Assembly (NCBI GenBank): GCA_016783865.1
Contig: JADHVS010000259.1
Coordinates: forward strand, 1-5,985
DNA length: 5,985 nt
Reading direction: 5' to 3'
Source: Bacteroidales bacterium
GTDB taxonomy: Bacteria; Bacteroidota; Bacteroidia; Bacteroidales; SM23-62
Of the stretch, positions 1-5,985 are shown one piece after another; within the stretch, counting starts at the first letter, position 1, and every line of letters starts with the position of its first letter. The notes below the pieces were generated by a model. That model did no database searches, was not told the DNA's origin, and was given only the letters and a program-made list of their open reading frames with translations. The position numbers and the translations under genes are program-made.

Positions 1-70
1 GAAACTCCTTGTACTTCAGTTTACAACTTTCCTCATCAGGAAATTGTTCTATGAAATTGAGCAAATTCAT
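1..70 (-). CDS. IS1595-like transposase, N-terminal fragment cut by the window edge
   Basis: Read on the minus strand from the ATG at 70-68, the frame is open to base 1 and begins MNLLNFIEQFPDEESCK, then LKYKEF. From memory this closely resembles the start of IS1595-family (ISPna2-like) transposases, which open with a short 'FxEQFPDEExC' segment just before a zinc-ribbon domain and a DDE-type nuclease domain. Those later domains would lie left of the window, so whether the gene is intact cannot be seen. In-frame ATGs at 100 and 106 would add 10 or 12 residues (MFVVQRNTTT...); the one at 70 is preferred because family resemblance starts there. The enzyme would catalyse cut-and-paste or copy movement of its own element. 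It is transcribed away from the regulator at 506. Recognition rests on only 23 residues, so the family call is good but not certain. Confidence 0.65.
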   Translation of the reverse strand, partial: MNLLNFIEQFPDEESCKLKYKEF

Positions 71-128
71 TGTCGTTGTATTTCTTTGAACGACAAACAT
101 AATCATTTTTTCTTTAGGTATAACACCC
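1..128 (-). mobile_element. Right-hand (transposase 5') end of an IS1595-like insertion sequence
   Basis: The transposase start lies at 70-100, and an insertion sequence normally ends within a few tens of bases of its transposase start. Read on the minus strand from 128, the sequence is GGGTGTTATACCTAAAGAAA, followed by an A-rich stretch leading into the ATGs. A GGG-beginning terminus fits IS1595-type ends as I remember them, so 128 is the proposed boundary. Bases 129-136 (gatactca) would then be one copy of the 8-bp target duplication typical of the family. The opposite end is outside the window, so neither the inverted repeat nor the duplication can be confirmed. Confidence 0.4.
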
Positions 129-213
129 GATACTCATATTAATTTATAAACCAATGCATTTTATCTGAAAACGACCGAACAAATTACCCGGTACGTTCAA
201 AGGAACGCTCTGT

Positions 214-256
214 CGGCAAGACCGGATCGATTCCTGCTGCCGGAACAGGTTTGCCG
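214..256. repeat. Imperfect inverted repeat upstream of the regulator
   Basis: The arm CGGCAAgACC (214-223) pairs with GGTTTGCCG (248-256) if one G is bulged, giving nine base pairs around a loop of 24 bases. The loop contains GGATCGATTCC, which can fold slightly further. No T-run follows on either strand, so this is not a standard terminator. It could be an RNA structure in the regulator's leader, a protein-binding site, or chance. Confidence 0.35.
239..253 (+). repeat. Short imperfect direct repeat flanking the regulator, upstream copy
   Basis: GCCGGAACAGGTTTG here matches GCCGGAGCAGGTGTG at 4747-4761 at 13 of 15 positions, and both lie next to a copy of GGTTTGCCG (248-256 and 4742-4750). 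Both copies sit in non-coding DNA and inside potential hairpins, one on each side of the HTCS gene. This may be a small dispersed palindromic element or a shared binding site; chance is not excluded. Confidence 0.3.
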
Positions 257-505
257 AAAATTACAAAAAAAGGATAATCCCTGTTCAGGACTGGTGTGCC
301 GCATTATGCAACGTGCAACCTGCGGCCCGCCCTGGTGTTCATTATCCCATCCGGATATAAATTTAATATCCATTCCATTTCAGAAGTTACAAATGATTCA
401 TTTATTACATAAAGGAACGATATCTCCAGTAAAATCAGGAATTATTGTAACTTGCATATCTCGTTTTCTGTTAACATTATCCCCTTTAGAAGCCATTTGG
501 TTGCC

Positions 506-3500
506 ATGCGTATGATACGGACGGTTTTGATTCTTTTTCTTATGATGATGCACCTGCTGGCAGGCGGGCAGGAATTCCATTTCAAATACCTGACGCCACA
601 GGATGGCCTGGTGGATGGTACAATAAATGCCATCATGCAGGATTCTTCCGGGTTGATGTGGTTTGCCACCTGGGACGGTCTCATCAGCTATGACGGATAC
701 AGGCTGCAATCCTACAAGCCGGAGCTGGGAGATCCTAACAGCCTGACAGCCAGACAAGTGTATAAACTATTCCTGGACTCAAGGGATCATATTTGGATAT
801 CCACTTTCTTTGGCATATGCCGGTATGATAAAATCGGGGATAAGTTCGACCGGTTTACGATACAGGATCATCCCAGGGAAATGCGCTACAGAATAAAGTT
901 TATCGAAATAGACGGAACCATTGTGATCAGATCACCCCAGGGACTCTGGTATTACCCGATGGAGAAAGAAGGGGAAGATTACCAGTTCTCCCGGCTGTTA
1001 TACAATGACAGCGAAACGGCCCAGTTCAATAACCTGAATATGATTAACCGGGTAATTGACGGCCATATGGTATTGACCAGGTACAATGCTGTCAACAATA
1101 ATACCACTTTATATTTTGCAGAGCTGTTTCACGATGGTGACCAGCAGACCTTCAGGTTAAGGGATCAGATTATAACCGCCGGTAATGTAACGGATTTATT
1201 ACAGGTATCCGGTAATTTATTTGCCGTCACCGGGGAGGGGATTAAAATAATCAACCGGGGGAACCGGGAGGTAATGAATGGGAGGCTCATAGTAAACGAA
1301 CCCGGTATCAGCTATGTGATCAATGCATCCGATCAATCACTCTGGATCGTTTTTCAGAATTCCGGGATAGGGCGCTATAACATACACACCGGTGAATTTA
1401 CCCGGATAAAATATGATCCAAATATTCCCGGCAGTTTGCTTTCGCACCAGGTGGAATCCATATTCGAGGATTTCTCAGCCAATCTATGGTTCGGACACCG
1501 GGGAGCCGGTCTCAGTATCCTGCCTTTAAGAAAAGAAGCTTTCCATACTGTAAATTACGATCCGTCAGAGAAGAATTCCGTCAGTCACCCCACCATAATG
1601 TGTTTCGCACGATTTGGTGATGCCATACTTATCGGTACAGATGGCAATGGACTGGATATCATGCAAAGGGATACCAGGACGGGCAAGTGCTATTTCGAAA
1701 ACGCAAAGTTCCCGGAGGATTTTAAATATGCCGTAAATTATAAGGCCATCTGGTGCATTATGCCTGAAAATGACCGGGAATTCTGGATGGGTGGGAATTT
1801 TGGACTTTGCCATGCAGGAATGAGTCCTGATGGATTGGTATACAAGCAATATGATTGCTGGCAGCAGACCTCAATCATTCGTAAAGTATTTATCGACGAG
1901 AATAAAAACATGTGGCTGGGCACCTATAATGGACTGTACCTCTGGCCGGCAGCTAAGAGACAACTGGGGATTTTTGAGCTCTATTCCTACGGATTGGATG
2001 ATGACAGTGAAAACCAGAGTAACTCACCTGTGCTGGCGGATAAGACCATAACCGATATTTTACTCGATTCGAAAGGCAGGTTCTGGGTGAGTACTCAAAA
2101 TGGGGGCCTGCACCTGCTGGCTAAGGAATATAAAAACCTGGACCTGTCGGGTAATATCAAACCGGACCTGGATTTCATATGGTATAATTCACATTACAGG
2201 AGTCCGGGGGGATTAAACAACAATGAAATTAACAGCATCATGGAACATTACGATGGAACCATATGGTGCTGTACCCAGGGTGGGGGTATCAATATTTTTA
2301 ATCCGGAATCGGGAACATTCAGCTATATTACTGTCGACGATGGCCTGCCTGGACGGGATGTGTTCGGTATCCTGCCAGACGAGTATGGACATCTCTGGGC
2401 GAGTACCAACAGGGGATTGTCACGGATAGATGTCATTCATCCCCGTGAGAATATCCTGAACTTCAGCCCTTCTGACGGTATCCATGGACATATTTTTATG
2501 GTCAACTCGTTCTTCAGGGATGTGGATGGGGTGATGTACTTTGGAGGCCGCCAGGGATTTACCTATTTCAAGCCGGAAGAAATTTTCGAGAACGGCATCT
2601 CTCCGAAGATCAGGTTTACAGACCTGAAGATCTTGCATAAACCGGTAGCCATTGGAGATGCCATAAGCAAGCACGTCATCCTGACCAGTCCTCTTAATGA
2701 ATCAGCCTCCATTACCTTATCTCATAAAGAATACAACCTGAGTATAGGAATTGCCGTCATTCATTTTGACGAGCCGGGAGAGAATAAGATTAAATATATG
2801 CTGGAAGGATATGACAGGGATTGGATAACCGTTCCTGCTTCAGAGAAATATTTAAATTATTCCAACCTCTCACAGGGTACCTATACACTCAGGGTCAGGG
2901 GTGTAAATTCGGATAATATCCTTTCACAAAAAGAACGCACACTGACCATAACCATAACCCCGCCCTGGTGGAAGGAGTGGTACAGCATACTGGGCGGGAT
3001 ATTCATTCTGATTTCCATAATTGGTGCCGTAATTTTCCTGATTCTCCACAGGGCCGTGCTTCAACATAACCTGCAGATTGAAAAAATGGAAAAGGAGAAT
3101 ATTGAACGGATCAACGAATCAAAGCTTCAATTCTTTACCGATATTTCCCATGAACTGAAAACCCCGCTGAGCCTGGTCATTGCCCCCCTGGAGGATCTTA
3201 CGGATGAAACGAACAGGTATGAAAACCACTATTTCAGGAAGCAAGCCAGGCTGATCCTGAGAAATGCAAAGCTGTTGAAACGGCTCATAGACCAGGTCAT
3301 CGATTTCCGGAAAGCCAATGCAGGAAAGCTTACCCTCAGCCCTGAAAAGCAGGAGATCGGTATCTTTATGAGAGAGATCATCCAGCATTTTGAAATTTAT
3401 CAAACCAACAAAAAAAACAGGCTGATCCATCATATACCTGAGGAGCCGCTGATGGTTAGCTTTGATGCCCAGAAAGTGGAGAAAATCATATACAATCTCC

Positions 3501-4714
3501 TGTCCAATGCCTTTAAGCATGCCAGTCAAAACGGTATCATCATAGTATCTCTTGAGAAAGCGCGGAAAAACACCGATTATCATAACCATACGGTCGATGG
3601 AGTGATCATTTCAGTCTATAATGAAGGGGATTATATTCCCGAGGATGAAATTGAAAAGATCTTCGAGCGGTTTTACAAGACAGATAACCTATCAGAAGGA
3701 TCAGGAATAGGGTTGGCCATCACAAAATCACTGGTGGAACTTCATCACGGAAGCATTGAAGTGGAATCGAATGAAGGCGACGGAGCTACATTTACCGTAT
3801 TCCTTCCCATGAATCAAGGCGAAACAGGGGATGGACATGGTCCTGCTATGATGAAGCCGGGTATTGATAGGGAATCATATCCCCGGGAGATGGAATCGTT
3901 ACAGGTTGAAAGCCTGGAAGAATACTCCCTGAACAAAGACCTGAAGGTTTTATTGATCGAGGACAACAAGGAGCTTCGTGATTTTCTGAAGACAATCCTT
4001 GAACGGTATTTTGATTACCATGAAGCGCCCGATGGGAACTCAGGATTGCAGATGGCAGAAGAACTCATTCCCGATGTGATCATATCCGATGTCATCATGC
4101 CGGGGAAGGATGGTTTTGAGGTTTGCAAATCCCTCAAGGAGAATATCAGGACCTGTCATATTCCAGTTGTATTGTTGACTGCAAAAAGTGCTCCTGAGCA
4201 TATGGTGGACGGGTATGATGCAGGGGCCGATGCATATGTCTCCAAGCCTTTTGAGATCAAGGTATTGCTGACCCAGGTTTCCAGGCTGATCAAAAACAGG
4301 GAGTTGATCCGGAATAAGTTCAGGGAACAGAATTTCATGATCGACCGACCCGAGCATCTTTATACCAAAGATGAAGTGTTCCTGGAGACACTGAACGAAG
4401 AGATCCGCAAAAATATCACCGTATCCAATTTTAATGTAAGCAGGCTATCGGAGATCCTCGATCTGAGTCCGACGCAGATATACAGGAAAATAAAGGCAAT
4501 CACAGGATTCACCTCGGTAGAGTATATCCGGATCATTAAATTGAACAAAGCGGCGGAAATGTTAAAAACACATAAGTTCTCGGTCAAGGAGGTATGCTAC
4601 AAATCGGGATTTAACGATCCTTCCTACTTTGTCAGATGTTTCAAAGGTTACTACAAAATGACCCCTTCGGGATTCATGTATAAGAGGGAGTACCGTGAAT
4701 CTATCCCTGACTGA
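506..4714 (+). CDS. Hybrid two-component system regulator (HTCS): periplasmic sensor, histidine kinase, receiver and AraC-type DNA-binding domain
   Basis: A one-protein signalling system of about 1402 residues in the inner membrane; relatives bind an oligosaccharide in the periplasm and activate glycan-degradation genes. The ATG at 506 is chosen because a signal peptide follows at once (basic MRMIR, hydrophobic VLILFLMMMHLLAGG, cleavage near residue 21); the ATG at 512 is nearly as good. Residues 30-690 carry about 11-13 propeller blades with WxxTxxGL-like motifs (for example at 49-64, 468-480, 525-538, 629-642). A Y_Y_Y domain (739-818) ends in ITPPWW before one membrane helix (826-848). The kinase has DISHELKTP with His882, N-box NLLSNAFKH (Asn1001), and G2 box GSGIGLAI (1065-1072). 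The receiver (1146-1262) keeps Glu1152, Asp1153, phospho-acceptor Asp1195, Thr1225 and Lys1247. The AraC domain (1293-1397) has two helix-turn-helices and the GFNDPSYFVRCFK signature. All key residues are intact apart from a weak G1 box (NEGDY, 1039-1043). The ligand cannot be deduced. Confidence 0.96.
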   Translation: MRMIRTVLILFLMMMHLLAGGQEFHFKYLTPQDGLVDGTINAIMQDSSGLMWFATWDGLISYDGYRLQSYKPELGDPNSLTARQVYKLFLDSRDHIWISTFFGICRYDKIGDKFDRFTIQDHPREMRYRIKFIEIDGTIVIRSPQGLWYYPMEKEGEDYQFSRLLYNDSETAQFNNLNMINRVIDGHMVLTRYNAVNNNTTLYFAELFHDGDQQTFRLRDQIITAGNVTDLLQVSGNLFAVTGEGIKIINRGNREVMNGRLIVNEPGISYVINASDQSLWIVFQNSGIGRYNIHTGEFTRIKYDPNIPGSLLSHQVESIFEDFSANLWFGHRGAGLSILPLRKEAFHTVNYDPSEKNSVSHPTIMCFARFGDAILIGTDGNGLDIMQRDTRTGKCYFENAKFPEDFKYAVNYKAIWCIMPENDREFWMGGNFGLCHAGMSPDGLVYKQYDCWQQTSIIRKVFIDENKNMWLGTYNGLYLWPAAKRQLGIFELYSYGLDDDSENQSNSPVLADKTITDILLDSKGRFWVSTQNGGLHLLAKEYKNLDLSGNIKPDLDFIWYNSHYRSPGGLNNNEINSIMEHYDGTIWCCTQGGGINIFNPESGTFSYITVDDGLPGRDVFGILPDEYGHLWASTNRGLSRIDVIHPRENILNFSPSDGIHGHIFMVNSFFRDVDGVMYFGGRQGFTYFKPEEIFENGISPKIRFTDLKILHKPVAIGDAISKHVILTSPLNESASITLSHKEYNLSIGIAVIHFDEPGENKIKYMLEGYDRDWITVPASEKYLNYSNLSQGTYTLRVRGVNSDNILSQKERTLTITITPPWWKEWYSILGGIFILISIIGAVIFLILHRAVLQHNLQIEKMEKENIERINESKLQFFTDISHELKTPLSLVIAPLEDLTDETNRYENHYFRKQARLILRNAKLLKRLIDQVIDFRKANAGKLTLSPEKQEIGIFMREIIQHFEIYQTNKKNRLIHHIPEEPLMVSFDAQKVEKIIYNLLSNAFKHASQNGIIIVSLEKARKNTDYHNHTVDGVIISVYNEGDYIPEDEIEKIFERFYKTDNLSEGSGIGLAITKSLVELHHGSIEVESNEGDGATFTVFLPMNQGETGDGHGPAMMKPGIDRESYPREMESLQVESLEEYSLNKDLKVLLIEDNKELRDFLKTILERYFDYHEAPDGNSGLQMAEELIPDVIISDVIMPGKDGFEVCKSLKENIRTCHIPVVLLTAKSAPEHMVDGYDAGADAYVSKPFEIKVLLTQVSRLIKNRELIRNKFREQNFMIDRPEHLYTKDEVFLETLNEEIRKNITVSNFNVSRLSEILDLSPTQIYRKIKAITGFTSVEYIRIIKLNKAAEMLKTHKFSVKEVCYKSGFNDPSYFVRCFKGYYKMTPSGFMYKREYRESIPD

Positions 4715-4730
4715 GCAGGCAGTTGCAAGG

Positions 4731-4794
4731 AAAAACAAACCGGTTTGCCGGAGCAGGTGTGAGCCGGCATGTAACCTGTCATACCAGGTTTGTT
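4731..4794 (-). terminator. Nested hairpin with T-run, possible terminator of the T9SS-protein gene
   Basis: On the minus strand AACAAACC (4794-4787) pairs with GGTTTGTT (4741-4734), and the pairing extends by GGT/ACC after a one-base bulge. Inside it, CAGGT (4778-4774) can pair with ACCTG (4758-4754) around a loop holding GCCGGC. The closing arm runs straight into TTT, so the 3' end reads GGTTTGTTTTT, which suits a rho-independent terminator for the minus-strand gene ending at 4825. The stem is long and imperfect, and the T-run is short. On the plus strand no T-run follows, so it is less convincing for the regulator. Confidence 0.4.
4747..4761 (+). repeat. Short imperfect direct repeat flanking the regulator, downstream copy
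   Basis: This is the partner of the repeat at 239-253. It overlaps the perfect palindrome CAAACCGGTTTG (4736-4747) by one base and lies within the proposed terminator hairpin, so its similarity could partly reflect a common GC-rich hairpin composition. Confidence 0.3.
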
Positions 4795-4824
4795 ACCGGA
4801 AACAACCCCTGTAAGAAAATTAAT

Positions 4825-5985
4825 TCAAGGTTTAATGAACATGATATCACGGTTTAATCCAAGTGGAACAATCCGGAGGATATATACGGCTTCGTCCAGA
4901 TTTGAAATGTCTACCTCATTGATCATTTCATCGGCTTTCTGTACATGGATTATCTGACCGGTGAGGTTAACAATCTTGATATACCTGTTGATAAAAATAC
5001 AAGGAAACTCAACAAACAGTCTGCCGTTCGAGGGATTGGGATACACGCTGAGTTTACCTTCATGACCTTTTTCGGCGGAATGGGTTACAGTAAGTTCAAT
5101 CGTTATCGTGGTATCTTTTTCGAGCCAGACGGATCCGGCAATCTCATCGAAACCATCCTTCATTATGGAGTAATCATAGGATTGCCGGGCAGGATGGTAT
5201 ATGCTTGCTATACCAGTACGGGCATCATAATCATACCCGTTAAAATGGACCGAAGCAGATACCATTTCTCCGTCACTGGTAATCTGGAAAGTAACTGTGG
5301 CGAATTGAGGAGTTATTGCTATGACCAGGGAGCTGTCGTTATAGAACATATACATTCCCTCTTCAGTAAAATAATCGTCATGCTCGATTTTATAAGATAC
5401 CTTTTCCCCGGCCTGGCTTTCAAAATCGGTTGACCCATCACTGGATGACAGTGTGATCACACTGTCATTAAAAGTGATTTTTGCACGGTAAACGGGTTGT
5501 CCCGTGGAAAGATCCATGACATAGATACTTCCGGTGATATGCTCCGCAATGAGGCCGATGATAATGGTGCTGTCTGAATAGATATCAACGGCATCGTTTG
5601 AATAATCATAGTAACCCTCTTTTTCAACAAGCAGGCTATACTGATTGGAGATAACACCTGACAGCTGAACTACACCGTTGGTATCCGATATAAATTCCCG
5701 GTCATTCAGCGTGATTTTGCAATTCGGAACAGCTTTCTGTGAATTCCCATCCAGAATTTTTATAACTATATCGCTTGTATCCAAGGTTATATCGAAGGGA
5801 TTATCTGAATAGAAGGGCATAAGGCCGACGTTGTCAATATAGGCTTCTCCGTTTCCCTGTTTGGTGATTCGAACGGTAACAGTCCCTTCAGATGGATTCG
5901 GGAACGGAACTTTTACCATGCGCCATTTCTGGCTTCCGGTTAGGGTTACGCTGCTGGCCCATCTGCCGGCTACTTTTTCATCGCC
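4825..5985 (-). CDS. Secreted multidomain protein with T9SS C-terminal sorting domain, C-terminal part only
   Basis: The frame is open from the window edge to the TGA at 4827-4825, giving the last 386 residues; the true start is outside. An internal ATG at 5919 is not the start, because the coding pattern continues upstream of it (GDEKVAGRWASSVTLTGSQKW). Residues 1-55 look like the end of a carbohydrate-binding-type jelly roll (W...V.V, then GNGEAYIDNVGLM). Three modules of about 75 residues follow (68-146, 149-225, 229-300); each resembles carboxypeptidase-regulatory or Cna-B-like beta-sandwiches and ends in a D(S/T)(S/T)xxI strand. The last 78 residues are a type A T9SS sorting domain: SVYPNPSNGRLFVEF, IVNLTGQI, VDISNLDEAVYILRI, ending MFIKP. 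That signal directs export through the outer membrane and attachment to the surface or release. No catalytic motif is visible; an enzyme domain may precede it. It is convergent with the HTCS gene, 110 bases away. Confidence 0.88.
   Translation of the reverse strand, partial: GDEKVAGRWASSVTLTGSQKWRMVKVPFPNPSEGTVTVRITKQGNGEAYIDNVGLMPFYSDNPFDITLDTSDIVIKILDGNSQKAVPNCKITLNDREFISDTNGVVQLSGVISNQYSLLVEKEGYYDYSNDAVDIYSDSTIIIGLIAEHITGSIYVMDLSTGQPVYRAKITFNDSVITLSSSDGSTDFESQAGEKVSYKIEHDDYFTEEGMYMFYNDSSLVIAITPQFATVTFQITSDGEMVSASVHFNGYDYDARTGIASIYHPARQSYDYSIMKDGFDEIAGSVWLEKDTTITIELTVTHSAEKGHEGKLSVYPNPSNGRLFVEFPCIFINRYIKIVNLTGQIIHVQKADEMINEVDISNLDEAVYILRIVPLGLNRDIMFIKP
5086..5784 (-). repeat. Three tandem diverged protein modules of about 75 residues
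   Basis: Within the T9SS protein, three consecutive segments (about 5784-5548, 5541-5308 and 5304-5086) share a pattern by eye: an opening beta strand, then KITLND / KITFND / SVHFNG, a Gly-containing turn, a Tyr-rich strand (YSLLVEKEGY / YKIEHDDY / YSIMKDGF), and a closing strand DSTIIIGL / DSSLVIAI / DTTITIEL. The copies are too diverged to look like recent DNA duplications. They most likely act as rigid spacer or binding domains between the upstream part and the sorting domain. Confidence 0.6.

Larger units (their letters stand above)
129..505. other. Gene-free region upstream of the HTCS regulator
   Basis: No reading frame here has a plausible protein: the short frames have no recognisable family motifs and overlap the start of the regulator gene. 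The left part (129-180) is AT-rich; 181-340 is more GC-rich and contains an imperfect hairpin at 214-256. The region must hold the promoter of the regulator. A Bacteroidota-type promoter (TTTG, then TAnnTTTG about 20 bases later) was sought, but only partial matches were seen, such as TAAATTTA near 356-363 and TAACTTG at 448-454. Neither has a convincing upstream box, so no promoter is called. Confidence 0.6.

Noticed and set aside
340..460. Partial Bacteroidota promoter matches (TAAATTTA, TAACTTG)
   Set aside because: Each lacks a TTTG-type box at the right distance or differs from the TAnnTTTG consensus, and such matches are common in AT-rich DNA.
452..505. Upstream extension of the HTCS reading frame to a TTG codon at 452
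   Set aside because: The added 18 residues (HISFSVNIIPF...) would bury the signal peptide behind a non-signal segment. The ATG at 506 directly starts a basic-plus-hydrophobic signal sequence, so the TTG is not the likely start.
294..515. 73-codon plus-strand open frame just before the regulator
   Set aside because: The composition looks non-coding, there is no recognisable motif, and it overlaps the regulator's start in another frame. A leader peptide cannot be excluded but is unsupported.
398..757. 119-codon minus-strand open frame spanning the HTCS start
   Set aside because: It overlaps the signal peptide and first propeller blades of the regulator in antisense, and its product shows no family resemblance.
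3119..3589. 156-codon minus-strand open frame inside the kinase region
   Set aside because: It is antisense to the strongly conserved kinase domain and shows no recognisable motif, so it is a shadow of the real frame.
4945..5433. 162-codon plus-strand open frame opposite the T9SS-protein gene
   Set aside because: The minus strand carries a clear T9SS sorting domain and repeated modules over the same bases. The plus-strand product has no coherent domain.
1..5985. CRISPR arrays, tRNA or rRNA genes, riboswitches
   Set aside because: No regularly spaced direct repeats, cloverleaf-like sequence or rRNA-like conserved stretch was recognised on reading both strands.

Overview
The window looks like a Bacteroidota chromosome, most likely an environmental or anaerobic Bacteroidales-type lineage. 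Three things point there: a complete hybrid two-component system (HTCS) regulator, a protein ending in a type IX secretion (T9SS) sorting domain, and moderate GC content with no clear Shine-Dalgarno sites at the starts. No genus can be named from the sequence alone.

Layout. Bases 1-70 (minus strand) are the first 23 codons of a transposase resembling the IS1595 family; the element probably ends near base 128 and continues off the left edge. Bases 129-505 hold no credible gene. Bases 506-4714 (plus strand) encode an intact HTCS of about 1402 residues: signal peptide, periplasmic beta-propellers, Y_Y_Y domain, one membrane helix, histidine kinase, receiver and AraC-type DNA-binding domain in one chain. 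Bases 4715-4824 are a short convergent intergenic stretch with a nested hairpin that could terminate the minus-strand gene. Bases 4825-5985 (minus strand) are the C-terminal 386 residues of a large secreted protein: the end of a carbohydrate-binding-like beta-sandwich, three related modules of about 75 residues, and a T9SS sorting domain. Its N-terminus, and any catalytic domain, lies beyond the right edge.

How it may work together. HTCS proteins usually sense an oligosaccharide in the periplasm and switch on a nearby polysaccharide-utilisation locus. The T9SS protein has features common in extracellular polysaccharide-degrading enzymes, so it could belong to the regulon. It is convergent with the regulator, however, and no SusC/SusD pair is visible, so the link is inference. 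Nothing in the window is clearly a new biological system. The points most worth a second look are the triplicated module in the secreted protein, the short repeat flanking the regulator, and the insertion element just upstream of it.
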